A stretch of 64,000 nt of DNA. Origin: Myxococcales bacterium. Lineage in GTDB: Bacteria; Myxococcota_A; Polyangia; Haliangiales; Haliangiaceae. Every line of letters starts with the position of its first letter. The first letter of the stretch is position 1. The stretch is taken from the NCBI GenBank assembly GCA_016720595.1, contig JADKKI010000014.1:175086-239085 (forward strand). Direction: 5' to 3'. Of the stretch, positions 40,812-51,379 are shown piece by piece. The position numbers and the translations under genes are program-made. The notes under the pieces were generated by a model. That model was not told the DNA's origin. It made no database searches and saw only the letters and a list, made by a program, of their open reading frames with translations.

Positions 40812-42626
40812 GCCAGCTCCTCGAGGGCCTCGATCTGCGCGCGCAGACCGTCGATGTCTGCGAGGGCCGCGCCGCGCGCTCTGGCCATCACCGCACGCGC
40901 GCGCATCGCATCGAGGAACGCGGTGACCTGGAGGATCTTGGCGGCCCAGCGATCTCGCGCATGCCAGCTCGCGCGCTTGGCCTCGTCGCCCGATCGGAGA
41001 TCGTCGGCGGAGAGCGCGGCCTCGAGCTGATCGAGGCGTGACGAGGCGAGGGCCGCGAGATCGATCAGCTGCGCGAGCTGCGGCTCGAGCTCGGCCTGCT
41101 GTGCCGGCGTCGAGCGCTTCGCGCAGCGCGAGGGCGCGCTCGATCACGCCGCGCAGGGCATCGCGATGGCGCGCGGCCGCCATCGCGGGGACCACGGCAG
41201 CGACCCGGCCAAGTGCGGCCTCGAGGGTCGAAGGCAGCTCGGCGCGGGGCTTGCTGGTCTTCAGCTTGGCCACGGGACGCGCGGCCTGCCAGTAGCCACG
41301 CCAGATCGAGGACACCAGCACGACCGCGCCGCCGACGAGCATCATCGCCCCGGAGCTGCGGAACGCGAAGAACGTGCCGGTGGCGCCGATCGCGGCGACG
41401 CGCTTCGCCAGGATCCATCCCTTGGCGCGGATCCCCGCGAGTGACATGCGGCCACCGGTCAACGCCTCGGCCTCGAGCCCGAGGCCGCGCAGCGCGAGCA
41501 CGAGGGCCGCCGCAGACGCCTCGTCGATCCCCACCACCAGCGCGAACGGGACGCGAGGCACCTCCTTGGTGAGCAGCGACGCATCGAGCCCGAGCGCCGG
41601 GTTCTTGGAGATCCACGCGAGCAGGCGCTGCCGGAGGGCAGCATCGAGCTTGGCGGCGGCCTCGCCGGGCCCGAGCACGAACACGGTCTTCGGCCCCGGC
41701 GTGGGCTCGACCTGCGCCGCTCCACAGGTGAAGCAGACGCGCACCATCGCGGGGCCCGCGGCGCCACAGCTCGCGCAGCTCCGCTCGCCCTCTCGGCCCT
41801 CTCGACCCTCTCGGCCTTGGGCGCCCAGGGTGGTGAGCGCCGTCGAGGTCGTGAGGTTCTCGAGCGCGGCGATCACCTCGGTCGCCGATTGCGGCCGATC
41901 CGTGGGCGACTTCGCGAGCAGCCACCGGATCACGCGGCGGAGGCCATCGGGGACGGTGTCGAGCGCGGGCAGCGGATCGCTGCGATGAGCTTGGAGCACG
42001 GCGAACGCGGTGGCACCGGAATAGGGTGGCGCGCCGGTGGCGAGCTCGCAGAGGATGCAGCCGAGCGCGTACAGATCGCTGCGGCCATCGGTGGCGAGCG
42101 GATCGATCGATTCGGGCGCCATGTAGTCCGGCGTCCCGGCGACGGCGAGCGCATCGGGATCGCTGGCGGCGAACGAGGCGGCACGCGCGAGCCCGAAGTC
42201 GGCGACCTTCGGCGTGCCATCCGCGGCGAGCAGGATGTTCGCCGGCTTGAGATCTCGATGTACGAGGCCGGCGCGATGCGCCTCCGCGAGCCCGGCGGCG
42301 ATCCCCCGGCCCAGGGCGATCACCCGCTCCGGCGCGAGCGGCGCCTCGACAGCGATCAAGCGCGCGAGGTCGGATCCGGTGACCAGCTCCATGCGCAGCA
42401 CGGCCTGCCCATCGACGTGCACGAGGCCGTGGACCGCGATCAGGTTGCCGTGGACCACGCCGGTCAACAGGCGTGCCTCGGCCTCGAACCGGCGACGGGC
42501 GCGCTCGTCGGTGTCCTGGCTGTGATGCAGGATCTTCCCGGCCCACACGCCCCCGTCGTCGTCGATCAGCTCGACGACCTTCCCGAGGGCACCGGAGCCG
42601 AGCTCGCGGCCAAGTCGATACTGCAT
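40808..42626 (-). pseudogene. Ser/Thr protein kinase with zinc ribbon, split by a frameshift near 41100-41115
   Basis: From the ATG at 42626: a complete Hanks kinase (Gly loop GSGALGKV, Lys31, HRDLKPAN with Asp125, DFGLA with Asp143, APES), a GREGREGRE repeat (9-bp DNA repeat near 41788-41816), a zinc ribbon (CASCG, CFTCG), an alpha/beta domain and membrane helices (about 440-475). Near 41110 the frame fails in a coiled coil; the other frame restores heptads and ends in EELA with a TGA that overlaps the pseudokinase GTG (GTGA). Restored, it would be about 605 residues. As sequenced, the open frame reads through into the pseudokinase gene, giving a false 1253-residue fusion. Confidence 0.8.
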
Positions 42627-42746
42627 CTCCAGGGATCAGCCTGCCTCGGATCTCCCCGGAGAGCCGGCCCAGCCGGCCGAAATCCTCGCCGGTCGATCGC
42701 GATGCAGGTGTCGACGCTGCCCCGGGGCGCGTGAGAAGCTGAGGCG

Positions 42747-44231
42747 ATGCGCTTGGGGCTGATCTCGGTACTGGCGTGCGTCGCGTGCGGTGGTAGCAGC
42801 GGCGAGCCCGACGGCTCGATGGCCGGGGATGCGGCGGTCCCCGTCGCGCGCTGCGAGCGCCCCGCGCTCCACGACGTATCCGCGCCGACCGCCACGGTGG
42901 GCGATGGGACCCCGGCGAGCTGCACCGCCGCTGCCCTCCAGCAGGCCGCGAGTGCCGGTGGGACGATCGTGTTCAGCTGCGGTGCCGCGCCGCTGACGAT
43001 CACCGTCGCCGCACCGATCACGTTCACCAAGGAGACGGTCCTCGACGGTGGCGGGCTCGTGACGCTGAGCGGTGGCGGGACCACGCGAATCCTCTACCTC
43101 GACTCGGACTACAACACGCCGACCCCACGGCTCGTGGTGCAGCGCTTGACCTTCAAGAGCGGCAGGAGCCCCGCCGCGGGTGCGGACACCGCGCAGGGTG
43201 GCGGTGCGATCTATCGCGATGGCGGGAGCCTCACCGTCCTCGACTCCGCGTTCGACGACAACCACGCGCCGGCGACCGGGCAAGACGTCGCCGGCGGTGC
43301 GATCTACGGCTTCGGCGGCGGTGACACGATCATCGTGGGATCGACGTTCACGAGCAACGGCGCGAGTGATGGCGGCGCGCTCGGGAGCCTCAATGGCGAC
43401 CTCACGGTCATCAACAGCACGTTCACGGGAAACGCGGCGACCGGCACCGGTGGCAATCCGGGCAACGGTGGCTGTGGCGGGGCGCTGTACATGGATGGCC
43501 GCGACGAGGCGACGTCGCTGTGCGGGGTGACGATCCGCGGCAACACCGCGGGCGCGATCGGCGGCGGGTTCTTCCGCGTCTCCAACGATCACACCGGCTC
43601 GTTCGCGATGGATCGCTCCACCGTCGATGACAACCGCGTCACGTCGACCACGGATGGCAACGCCGGCGGGCTCTATCTCGAGGGGCTCACGCTCGCGATC
43701 ACGTCGAGCACGATCTCCCGCAACCAGGCGTTCTACAACGGCGGCATCTGGATCAACACGTGCCAGGTGGAGATGACCAACGTGACGATCGCGGAGAACA
43801 CCGCCACGGGGAGCAACGGTGGCGGCGTGTGGCTCGGTCACACCCCGACCGGCACGATGCGCAACTGCACGATCGCGAACAACCACGCCACCGCGATGGG
43901 CCAGGTCGCGGGCGGGATCTTCGGGGGCGGGCTGACGCTGGTGAACACGATCGTGGCGAACAACACGGCGATGTACACCCCGACCTGCGACGTGGCCCGG
44001 ACGGGCGGCAGCGGGAACCTCCAGTGGCCCGCCGGTTCGGCCTGCACCACCGCGCCGCTGGTCGCCGATCCGATGCTCGGCACGCTCGCAGATCACGGAG
44101 GCGACGCCGAGACGCTCGTGCCCGCAGCGACGAGCCCTGCTCGTGGGATCGGCACCGGGTGTCCACCGACCGATCAGCTCGGCAAGCCGCGGCCGGAGCC
44201 GTGCACCGCGGGCGCCGTCGAAGCTCAGTGA
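42747..44231 (+). CDS. Secreted right-handed beta-helix lipoprotein
   Basis: 494 residues. Lipoprotein signal with a Cys near residue 14 (ACVACGG). After a short linker the chain is a run of imperfect repeats of the parallel beta-helix / polymorphic outer membrane protein type: GGAIYRDGG, STFTSN, GGALYMDGR, GGGFFRVS, GGLYLEG, NVTIAENTA, GGGVWLG, and ends with PLVADPMLG...DHGGDAETL and the TDQLGKPRP motif found in CSLREA-type surface proteins. It is probably a surface polysaccharide-binding or -cleaving protein; no catalytic site is evident. It ends with a 7-base convergent overlap with the next gene. Confidence 0.85.
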   Translation: MRLGLISVLACVACGGSSGEPDGSMAGDAAVPVARCERPALHDVSAPTATVGDGTPASCTAAALQQAASAGGTIVFSCGAAPLTITVAAPITFTKETVLDGGGLVTLSGGGTTRILYLDSDYNTPTPRLVVQRLTFKSGRSPAAGADTAQGGGAIYRDGGSLTVLDSAFDDNHAPATGQDVAGGAIYGFGGGDTIIVGSTFTSNGASDGGALGSLNGDLTVINSTFTGNAATGTGGNPGNGGCGGALYMDGRDEATSLCGVTIRGNTAGAIGGGFFRVSNDHTGSFAMDRSTVDDNRVTSTTDGNAGGLYLEGLTLAITSSTISRNQAFYNGGIWINTCQVEMTNVTIAENTATGSNGGGVWLGHTPTGTMRNCTIANNHATAMGQVAGGIFGGGLTLVNTIVANNTAMYTPTCDVARTGGSGNLQWPAGSACTTAPLVADPMLGTLADHGGDAETLVPAATSPARGIGTGCPPTDQLGKPRPEPCTAGAVEAQ

Positions 44232-45076
44232 GCGGGCGGGACGAGCGGCTCGAGGTACGCGGTGGTCACCGGGCGCGACACGAAGTCCGTGTAGTCGCGC
44301 GCGAGATCGTAGGTCCATGCGTTGTGAGGACGTTGGGTGATCACGGCGTCGTGCAGGCACCAGCCGGCGCCCGAGGCACATCCGCTGTGAGGCACCGAGA
44401 CCTCGAACGCCGTACCGCCGGCCGCGTAGCTCGCAGCCAGGGCGATCGCGGTCGCGCTGTTGCGCGATCGGCCTGACGTCAACGTGGGATCGTTCGCATA
44501 GACGAACTCGATCGCGCCGAGGCTGGCCACGATCTCGTCAGTCAGACCGGCGCCGCCGCCGTCGAGGTTGGCGTAGGCGATCCGGGCGAGGAGGTCGGTG
44601 TTGCCGTTGGCAGCGAGCTGGGCGAACAGCTCGTGCGCGACGAACGTGCCGCTCGAGTGGGCGACGACATAGATCGGCGCGGTGTGGTCCGAGAGCGCGC
44701 CGAGATGAGCCCGGAGCGCCGTGTTGGCGATCTCTCTCGCTGCGTACGCCGCATCGGAGGGACCCTTGACGGCGTACACGTGACCGACGTCCGCGGCACC
44801 GAGCCTCGCATCGACGAGCTCGGTCGCCCAGGCCGCGCTGTACCCGAGCCGCGCCGAGTACCCGCCATATGCGATCAGGATCGCGTGACCGGCATTTACC
44901 TGCTGGTAGGCCACACCCAGCCCGAGCCCGGTCCACGCCGGGTCGAGCGGGCCATCGGCCTTGCCATCGTCGGAGAGCCCGTCGGGATCGGTGAGCTCCG
45001 CGTCGGGCTCGTTCGCGGCACACGCCCCGAGCGCAAGGGCCGCGAGGGCCGCGAGGATCGGTGCGAGACGGGGCAT
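44225..45076 (-). CDS. Alpha/beta-hydrolase-like lipoprotein
   Basis: 283 residues from the ATG at 45076. Lipoprotein signal (LALGAC, Cys about 19), then an acidic linker. The core has a serine nucleophile elbow VVAHSSGTFVAHE (AHSSG, a variant GxSxG), a YANLDGGG strand, and late Asp/His candidates in CLHDAVITQRPHN. It resembles esterase or lipase-like surface proteins of Myxococcota, with unknown substrate. Its end overlaps the convergent beta-helix gene by seven bases. The 146-bp gap upstream (45077-45222) shows no gene. Confidence 0.75.
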   Translation of the reverse strand: MPRLAPILAALAALALGACAANEPDAELTDPDGLSDDGKADGPLDPAWTGLGLGVAYQQVNAGHAILIAYGGYSARLGYSAAWATELVDARLGAADVGHVYAVKGPSDAAYAAREIANTALRAHLGALSDHTAPIYVVAHSSGTFVAHELFAQLAANGNTDLLARIAYANLDGGGAGLTDEIVASLGAIEFVYANDPTLTSGRSRNSATAIALAASYAAGGTAFEVSVPHSGCASGAGWCLHDAVITQRPHNAWTYDLARDYTDFVSRPVTTAYLEPLVPPAH

Positions 45077-45222
45077 CGGGCAGGGGTACGTGCGAGACCC
45101 GCGCCAGCGCTGATCGGGGGGGACTCGGCAGTTACGCCGCCCACGACGGATCTCAGTGGGGCCCGGAGCCGCCACACGAGAGGGCGGTTCGTGCAGCGCG
45201 GTGCACAGTTGGTCCCAGCGGC

Positions 45223-46032
45223 TCAGCCGCCGCTGGCGGCGCGCAGCCACTTGGTCCGGGTATACGCAATACGGAACCCGCTGCGCTCCGCGTTGCGCTG
45301 CGACGCCGACCCGGGGCTCGTCAGCATCATCGCGAGGCGTGCGCCGCGCGCGTGGGCGGCGTCGAGCCGCGCGGCGAGCAACATCGACTGGGCTCCGAGG
45401 CCGCGCGCGGATGGGATCGTGCTCGCGCCGGCGAGCAACGCGATGCCATCGTGGATCCCGAGCGAGGCCGTCGCGAGCAGCGCACCTTCGCGCTCGACGA
45501 AGAAGTGCGTCATCGCCGCGTTCGCCGCACCCACCTCCGCGAGCGCTCGGATGAAGCCGCTGATCGCAGGATCGGCGGCCCAACCCGCGACCGAAGCCTC
45601 CACCCACGCCGCGCGGTGCGCCGCATCCAGCGTGCGCACGTGTAGCGGCCCGGTCTCGGGCGCCGCGTGCCGCCCGGTGAGTGGTTGCACGAGCACCGTG
45701 CTGTGCTCGATGGGACGGTAGCCGCGCTCGATCAGGAGCGCGAGGACTTCCACGCCCGCGAGCGGGGAGACCTCGTGTGCCGTGGGCGCCTGGCGCGACG
45801 TGAAGTAGTCCTCGATCGCCGCGAGGCTGTCGGGGGTCGCGGGGGTGAACATGCCGAGGCCGAACGTCTGGGTCATCGGCGAGTCCGCGCCGTCGAAGAT
45901 CGCGTACGTCCCGCCGAAGTCGTGCCAGCTGGCCGGCACCCCGCTGACCTCGCGGCGCGCGCTGACGAACGAGGCGCAGATCGTCCCCTCCGCCCGCTCG
46001 AGCTTCTGGGACAGGGCGTGGTCCATGAACAT
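45223..46032 (-). CDS. GNAT-family N-acetyltransferase
   Basis: 269 residues from the ATG at 46032 (another ATG at 46026 is possible). The N-terminal half is a divergent GNAT-like domain and the C-terminal half has the acetyl-CoA motif region (STIPSARGLGAQSMLLAARL...), a RLAMMLTSPGSASQRNAERSGF segment, and the usual final strand. It belongs to the two-lobed GNAT proteins; the substrate is unknown. It is divergent from the frameshifted histidine kinase gene. Confidence 0.75.
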   Translation of the reverse strand: MFMDHALSQKLERAEGTICASFVSARREVSGVPASWHDFGGTYAIFDGADSPMTQTFGLGMFTPATPDSLAAIEDYFTSRQAPTAHEVSPLAGVEVLALLIERGYRPIEHSTVLVQPLTGRHAAPETGPLHVRTLDAAHRAAWVEASVAGWAADPAISGFIRALAEVGAANAAMTHFFVEREGALLATASLGIHDGIALLAGASTIPSARGLGAQSMLLAARLDAAHARGARLAMMLTSPGSASQRNAERSGFRIAYTRTKWLRAASGG

Positions 46033-46084
46033 CCCGAGGATCTAGCCGGTTTCTCCGCGCTTCGTCCGGCCGGGGGGCCGCCAT

Positions 46085-46115
46085 GTGCGACCGCCACACG
46101 GGAGTGTGGTCGCAC
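46085..46115. promoter_or_regulatory. Hairpin in the divergent promoter region of the GNAT and histidine kinase genes
   Basis: GTGCGACC, a GCC bulge, ACAC, loop GGGA, GTGT, GGTCGCAC: a 12-pair stem with a 3-base bulge. It sits 53 bp from the GNAT start and 56 bp before the histidine kinase start. It could be an operator or a leader hairpin; no T-run follows, so a terminator is unlikely. Confidence 0.4.
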
Positions 46116-46170
46116 CCTGGCGATTTCTGCCGCGTCCCCCTCTACAGAACCCGCGAGGGGCCGATGTACG

Positions 46171-48496
46171 ATGGGCTTGAGGGTGGAGATGGAGTTCGCG
46201 GGCGGTGCTGGGGATCCCTATCGGATCCTGTTCCAACAGAGCCCCAGGGGGGCCGCGCGGTGCCGGTTGCGCATCGAGGCGGGACGCGTGGTCGACGTGA
46301 CGGTCGTGGATCAGAACGCAGCGTTCGTGGCGGTGGCCAGCCTCGTGCCGAGACTGTTCGACCTGCTGACCCGCGTGCGCGACCGGGGACAGTCCGAGAT
46401 GCTCGCGCTGCGAGATGGTGCCCGGTCCCTCTCGATCTCGGCCTACCCTTCGGGCTCCGACGAGGCGATGATCCTCTTCGACGACATCACCGCGCGCGAG
46501 GAGCTGGAGCAGCGCTGGCGCGCATCGCAGGATCGGTTCGAGAAGGCCTTCCACGGTAACGGCGCCGCGATGGTGATCGCTCACCAGAGCGATCTACGGA
46601 TCATCGACGTCAATCCACGGTGGCTCGAGATGTTCGGCGCCACGCGGTCCGAGGTGATCGGTCGCACGGCGTTCGATCTCGGCCTCATCGCGAAGGAGGC
46701 CGCCGCGAGACGGATCGCTCGCCACAAGGAGTTCGCCGCCGGTCACGAGGCCGAGCTCGGGCTGTTCACGCGGGCCGGCGTTCCGCTGACCGTGCTCGCG
46801 AGCGCGACGCCGATCGAGATCGCGGAGGGCCTGTGCACGCTCACCACGCTGATCGACATCACGGCGCGCAAGCACGCGGAGGAGGCGTTCGCGGTCGCGT
46901 TCAGCGCGAGCCCGGCGGGGATGCTCCTCGTGCACGCTGGGAACGACACGGTGGTGGCGGCCAACGATCGGCTGCTCGAGATGACCGGGCAGGTGCGTGC
47001 CGAGCTGATCGGGCTGCGGGTCAGCGACGCGGGCCTGATCGTCGAGCCCACGCGTCGCGATCTCCTGGCCGAGATCGGGCGCACGGGGCGCCTCGATGCC
47101 GTGGAGCTCCAGCTCGCGCGCAAGGGCGGGGAGGGCGTATGGACCCTGGCTTCCACCGAGATCGTCCGGATGCACGACAGCGTCTATCGCCTGACCGTGT
47201 TCACGGACATCAGCTCGCGCAAGCAGTTCGAGCGGCGGCTCCTGACCCAGGATGCGGTCGGTCGCTGCCTCGCGGAGCCCCTCGATCTCGAGACGGCTGT
47301 GCCGCGCGTGCTCGAGGTGCTCTGCCAGGGCGAGCGTTGGGACTTCGGTGCGATGTGGCTGCCGAGAGGCGCCGATGGCACGCCGTCCTGCGTCGGCACC
47401 TGGCACGCGGCGGCGGGGATGGAGGAGCTGGCATCGATCGCCTCCTCGACGGCGCCCGGGGGCGTCGCGGGCCTTCTCCGCCGGGTTCTCGACGGCGGAG
47501 AGGCGGAGGGTCACCCTCGATCCCGCGCGCGGGCCATACAGCGCGGCGGCGGTCGCCGCCGGCATGCAGGGCGCGATCGCGTTTCCGATCCTCCGAGGCG
47601 CGCAGGTGCTCGGCGTGGTCGGCATGGTAGGGAGCCATCGACAAGCCCCGCTCGAGTCCTCGGAGCGCACGCTGTTCGATTCCGTCGGGCGGATGCTCGG
47701 GCTGTTCGTCGAGCGCACGCGGGCGGAGGCCGCCCTGCGGGAGCTCAACACCGAGCTCGAGCGCCGGGTGTCCGAGCGGACCTCCGCGCTCGAGGCCAGC
47801 AATCGCGATCTCGAGGCCTTCACCTCCTCGGTCTCACATGATCTGCGCGCGCCGCTTCGCGCGATCGACGGGTTCTCCGCGATCCTCCTCGAGGACTTCG
47901 CCGCGGCACTGCCCGAGGATGCGCGGGAGCTGCTCGGCAACATCCGCGAGAGCGGCGAGCGGCTGCGCGACCTGATCGATGGGCTCCTCTCGTTCGCGCG
48001 GCTCGGTACGCATGGGTTGCGGCGCGCCCCTGTGGAGGTCGGCCCCCTCGTGCGATCGGTGCTGGACGAGCTGCTGTCCACGCGCGGCCTCGGCGATCGA
48101 CTGGAGCTGCGGATCCTGCCGCTCGGCACCTGTGATGCGGATCCTTCACTCCTGCGGGCGGTGTGGACCAACCTGATCGACAACGCCCTCAAGTACTCGC
48201 GGGGGCGCGAACACATCGTGATCGAGATCGGGCGCGAGCTTCGCGACGAGGAGGTCATCTACTACGTGCGCGACAACGGGGTCGGCTTCGACATGGACTA
48301 CGCACATCGGCTGTTCGGGGTGTTCCAGCGCCTGCACTCCGCGCGCGAGTTCGAGGGCACGGGGGTGGGACTCGCGAATGTTCGCCGCATCGTCGAACGC
48401 CATCACGGTCGCGTGGCAGCGACCTCGGAGCTGGGGCGTGGCAGCCGGTTCGAGTTCACGCTCGGCGCGGAACCCGATAACGTCGCCGCTCAATAG
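46171..48496 (+). pseudogene. PAS-PAS-GAF histidine kinase, split by a frameshift near 47490-47512
   Basis: From the ATG at 46171: an N-terminal PAS-like segment, PAS domains (EKAFHGNGAAMVIAH, VAFSASPAGMLLV) each ending in ITAR or ISSR PAC motifs, and the first half of a GAF domain. The frame then shifts in a GGCGGAGAGGCGGAGGG tract; the other frame resumes the GAF (IAFPILRGAQVLGVVGM), a coiled coil, the H-box (SVSHDLRAPLRAIDGF) and HATPase (NLIDNALKYS, VRDNGVGFDM, GTGVGLANVRRIVERHHG). Joined it is about 775 residues and complete, resembling phytochrome-like soluble kinases. It overlaps the convergent pelG gene by seven bases at its end. Confidence 0.8.
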
Positions 48497-49842
48497 GGCT
48501 GGGACTGGAACGTGTCGACCACGAGCTGCGACACCGAGCGCCGGACGATCGCCAGCGCGTAGACCGCCGGGACGATCGAGCCGATCGCCGCCCCGAGCGC
48601 CGCGGGAGCGTCGAATGCCGTGGCGATCAACGTCGCGGCGCCGATCGAGACCACCTCGATCACGGCGACGCGCACCGCCTCGCGCCGGAGGTCGAGGTAG
48701 TAGAGCAGGAGCAGGCCGAGGAGGGTCAGCACCTGGAACGAAGCACCGACGAGCGACAGCCGGAACGCGAGGATCGTCGAGTCGGGGAGCTCGAGGGCAT
48801 GAACCAGGCGGGGCGCGCCGATCAACGCGAGCGAGGTCACCACCAGCTGCACGACGGCAGCGCCACGCACCAGCCGGCCCGCCTCGGAGCGGACCGCGGC
48901 CGCACTCGCTTCGAGCTCGGCGAGGGCGGCCCCCGATTCGATGCCGCGGTAGTAGCGACGGAACACCGTGTAGAACGCGGTCTCGACCTGCACGTAGATC
49001 CATGCGAACGCGGGGACCACGGTGAACCACGCCAGCGCCGTGGCACTCGCCAGCATCGAGGCCTGCTCGGTGCCCCGGGTGAGCCACACGACGATCTTGT
49101 CGATCCACACCGCGGCCTGGACAGAGGCGGCCGAGATCGCGAGCAGCCGGTACTCGCGGAGGGCTGCGCGCAGGGCGCCGGCCGGGACCGCGGACTCGCC
49201 GCCCGGGAGGCTGCGCAGGATCTGGAGCAGCATGCCCACGAGGGCCACGCCCTGACCGAGGGTGAAGCCGATCAGGTAGCCACGGGCGCCGAGCCCTGCG
49301 GCGCGCTCGAGGGCGAGCGCCGCGAACACGCTGATCGCCGCGCCAGCCGCGAACGCGCCGAGGACGCCGGCCGGGGTGCTCATTCCACCACCCACCGAGA
49401 GCAGCAGCCACTGCGCCGCGACCACGGCGGTGAGCAGCGCGCCGGGGACTGCGATGTCGAGAGGAGGGCGGATCACGAGCATCGTGACGATGCCGACGGA
49501 CAGAAACACGACGAGCGTGAACGTGAGCGCGCGTCGCAGAGGCACCGCGATCAGATCGAGGCGACGCTCGAACAGGCGATCAGCAGCGAACCGCGAGACC
49601 ACGACGTGGATCGGCGCGGACAGCACGAGCGTGACCGCATAGGTCACCGTGATCACTTGCTCGACCACCGAGAACTCGGCGGCCACGTGCCCGCGCGCGA
49701 GGGCGCGCAGCGTGACCAGCACCGCCGTGGTCAGGAGCCACGGTGCGGAGGTCACCGCCACGCCCGTCAGGTAGGCCTGGAGCGTCGACCCGAGCGTGTC
49801 GCGCTCGAGCATGCGTTCGAGCTTCCATCCGATGCCGGCCAT
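48490..49842 (-). CDS. pelG: Pel polysaccharide inner membrane transporter PelG
   Basis: 450 residues with about twelve membrane helices and no other domain; start ATG at 49842 overlaps the pelF stop (ATGA). The N-terminus MAGIGWKLERML followed by LGSTLQAYLTGVAVTSAPWLLT is the signature opening of PelG, a MOP/Wzx-like flippase that partners the glycosyltransferase PelF in synthesis and export of the cationic exopolysaccharide Pel. It is the last gene of the overlapping pel operon. Confidence 0.92.
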   Translation of the reverse strand: MAGIGWKLERMLERDTLGSTLQAYLTGVAVTSAPWLLTTAVLVTLRALARGHVAAEFSVVEQVITVTYAVTLVLSAPIHVVVSRFAADRLFERRLDLIAVPLRRALTFTLVVFLSVGIVTMLVIRPPLDIAVPGALLTAVVAAQWLLLSVGGGMSTPAGVLGAFAAGAAISVFAALALERAAGLGARGYLIGFTLGQGVALVGMLLQILRSLPGGESAVPAGALRAALREYRLLAISAASVQAAVWIDKIVVWLTRGTEQASMLASATALAWFTVVPAFAWIYVQVETAFYTVFRRYYRGIESGAALAELEASAAAVRSEAGRLVRGAAVVQLVVTSLALIGAPRLVHALELPDSTILAFRLSLVGASFQVLTLLGLLLLYYLDLRREAVRVAVIEVVSIGAATLIATAFDAPAALGAAIGSIVPAVYALAIVRRSVSQLVVDTFQSQPY

Positions 49843-51379
49843 CAGCGCACCGCTGCCAGCTTCGTGTAGTAGCCGCGATAGGAATCGATCATCTGCGCCT
49901 TCGCGTAGCGAGCGCGGACGCGCGCGCGTCCCGCCTGGCCCATCTGGCGGCGGAGCTGTGCGCTGCGCGCGAGCTTGACCAGCGCGGCGGCGGTCTCCTC
50001 GGGGGCGGCGACGCCGGTGACGATGCCGGAGGGGCCGAGCGCGCGATCCTCGGGCTCGGTTCCCTCGAGCATCTCGCGGCACGCGCCGACGTCGCTCGAG
50101 ATCACGGGGACGCCGGCCGCGTGTGCCTCGAGGATCACCAGGGGCTGGCCCTCGGAGAAGCTGGTGAGGACGCAGAGATCGAGGTTCGAATAGATCTCCG
50201 CGAGCTTCCGCGGTCCGACGAAGCGGATCTCCTCGGTGCGGCCGAGCATCTCCACGAGCTCGCGACACCGGATCGCATAGGCCGAGTCCTCCTCGGCGGG
50301 GCCGATGATCTCGATGTCGAGGGAGACCTCGCGGAGCGCGATGTCGCACGCCTTGACGAACGTGATCACGTCCTTGATCGGCACCACGCGGCCGACGAAC
50401 CCGACCCGGATCGGGGCACCTGGTTCGCGCGGCTTGGCGGGCACCGCGGCGGCGATCAGCGCGTCGACATCGACCCCGTTGGGGACGATCGAGATCTTGT
50501 CCGCGGCGGCGCCGTCCTCGAGCTGCTTCCTGCGGTTGACGTCCGAGAGCGTGACGATCGCATCGGAGCGGTGATAGGCGATCTGCGAGAGCCGCGCGAA
50601 GAACGTGGACCACAGCTGCCGCAGCTGCGAGCTGGTCGCTGGCAGCCGAGGATCTGCACCCGCGCCCCCGCATCGTCCCAGGTCGCGCGCGCGAGCTCCA
50701 TGTCCCGTTCGCGGGCGTAGATCCCGTGCTCGGTGAGCAGCATCGGTCGCTGCGCGCGATGGCTCGCCACCGCCGCGATCACGCCCGCATAGCCGGTGGA
50801 CACGCTGTGATACACGCTCGCCGCGGGCGCCGGGTTCGCGAGCAACCGAAGGAGCGGCACGTGCATCGAGCGGAAGTGCCAGAAGAACGTCAGGAACGGC
50901 GCGGCGGGTGCGCGGACCAGGGCGATCTCCCGGATCACCTCGAACGCCTCGGCGCCGTGCAGCATCGCCTCGACCGAGAGGTCGGCTGCGGCCAGCCCGT
51001 CGAGCAGCGCGTCGTCGACGGTGGTCTCGAGGTGGAGGCGGCGGAGCGCGGCGAGGGTGCGCGAGGGCGTCGTGGCCTTCTGGCGCCGCATCGCGCGGAT
51101 GCTGCGCTCGAGCTCGGCGCGGAGCACCGGCTCGGGGCTCTCGGCACCCTGGCAGTAGTGCTCGGCCAGCGTGGTGACGTTGGCGGGGAGCGTGTACCGA
51201 GGCTCGCCGTACGCTCCGGCCTTGGGGCCGATGTGGAGCAGGGCAAACCCGAGCTCGGGGAGGCCGCGCACGATGTCGTGGACCCACGACGACACGCCGC
51301 CGGGGACGTAGGGGTAGGTGCCCTCGAGAACGAGGCAGACGTCGGCGTGCCTGGGCGTGGCCTGGCTACGCGGTTCCAC
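49842..51379 (-). pseudogene. pelF: Pel polysaccharide glycosyltransferase PelF, split by a frameshift near 50640-50660
   Basis: The N-terminal frame has the PelF opening VCLVLEGTYPYVPGGVSSWV and runs to LLTEHGIYARERD...ARVQILG; the other frame resumes with LRQLWSTFFARLSQIAYHRSD, the donor-site segment KISIVPNGVDV, GFVGRVVPIKDV and the GT-B EXE-type region (SFSEGQPLVILEAHAAG). Joined (about 512 residues) it is a complete GT4-family PelF, the cytosolic glycosyltransferase that polymerises Pel. The start was put at the GTG at 51379, overlapping the pelE end by 14 bases, because it gives the expected short N-terminus. The break is in a GC-rich tract. Confidence 0.87.

Noticed and set aside
38865..42626. 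A single 1253-residue kinase fusion protein
   Set aside because: About 100 residues in the middle are Arg-rich nonsense; the other frame keeps coiled-coil heptads and ends in a TGA overlapping a GTG, so two genes plus a frameshift explain it better.
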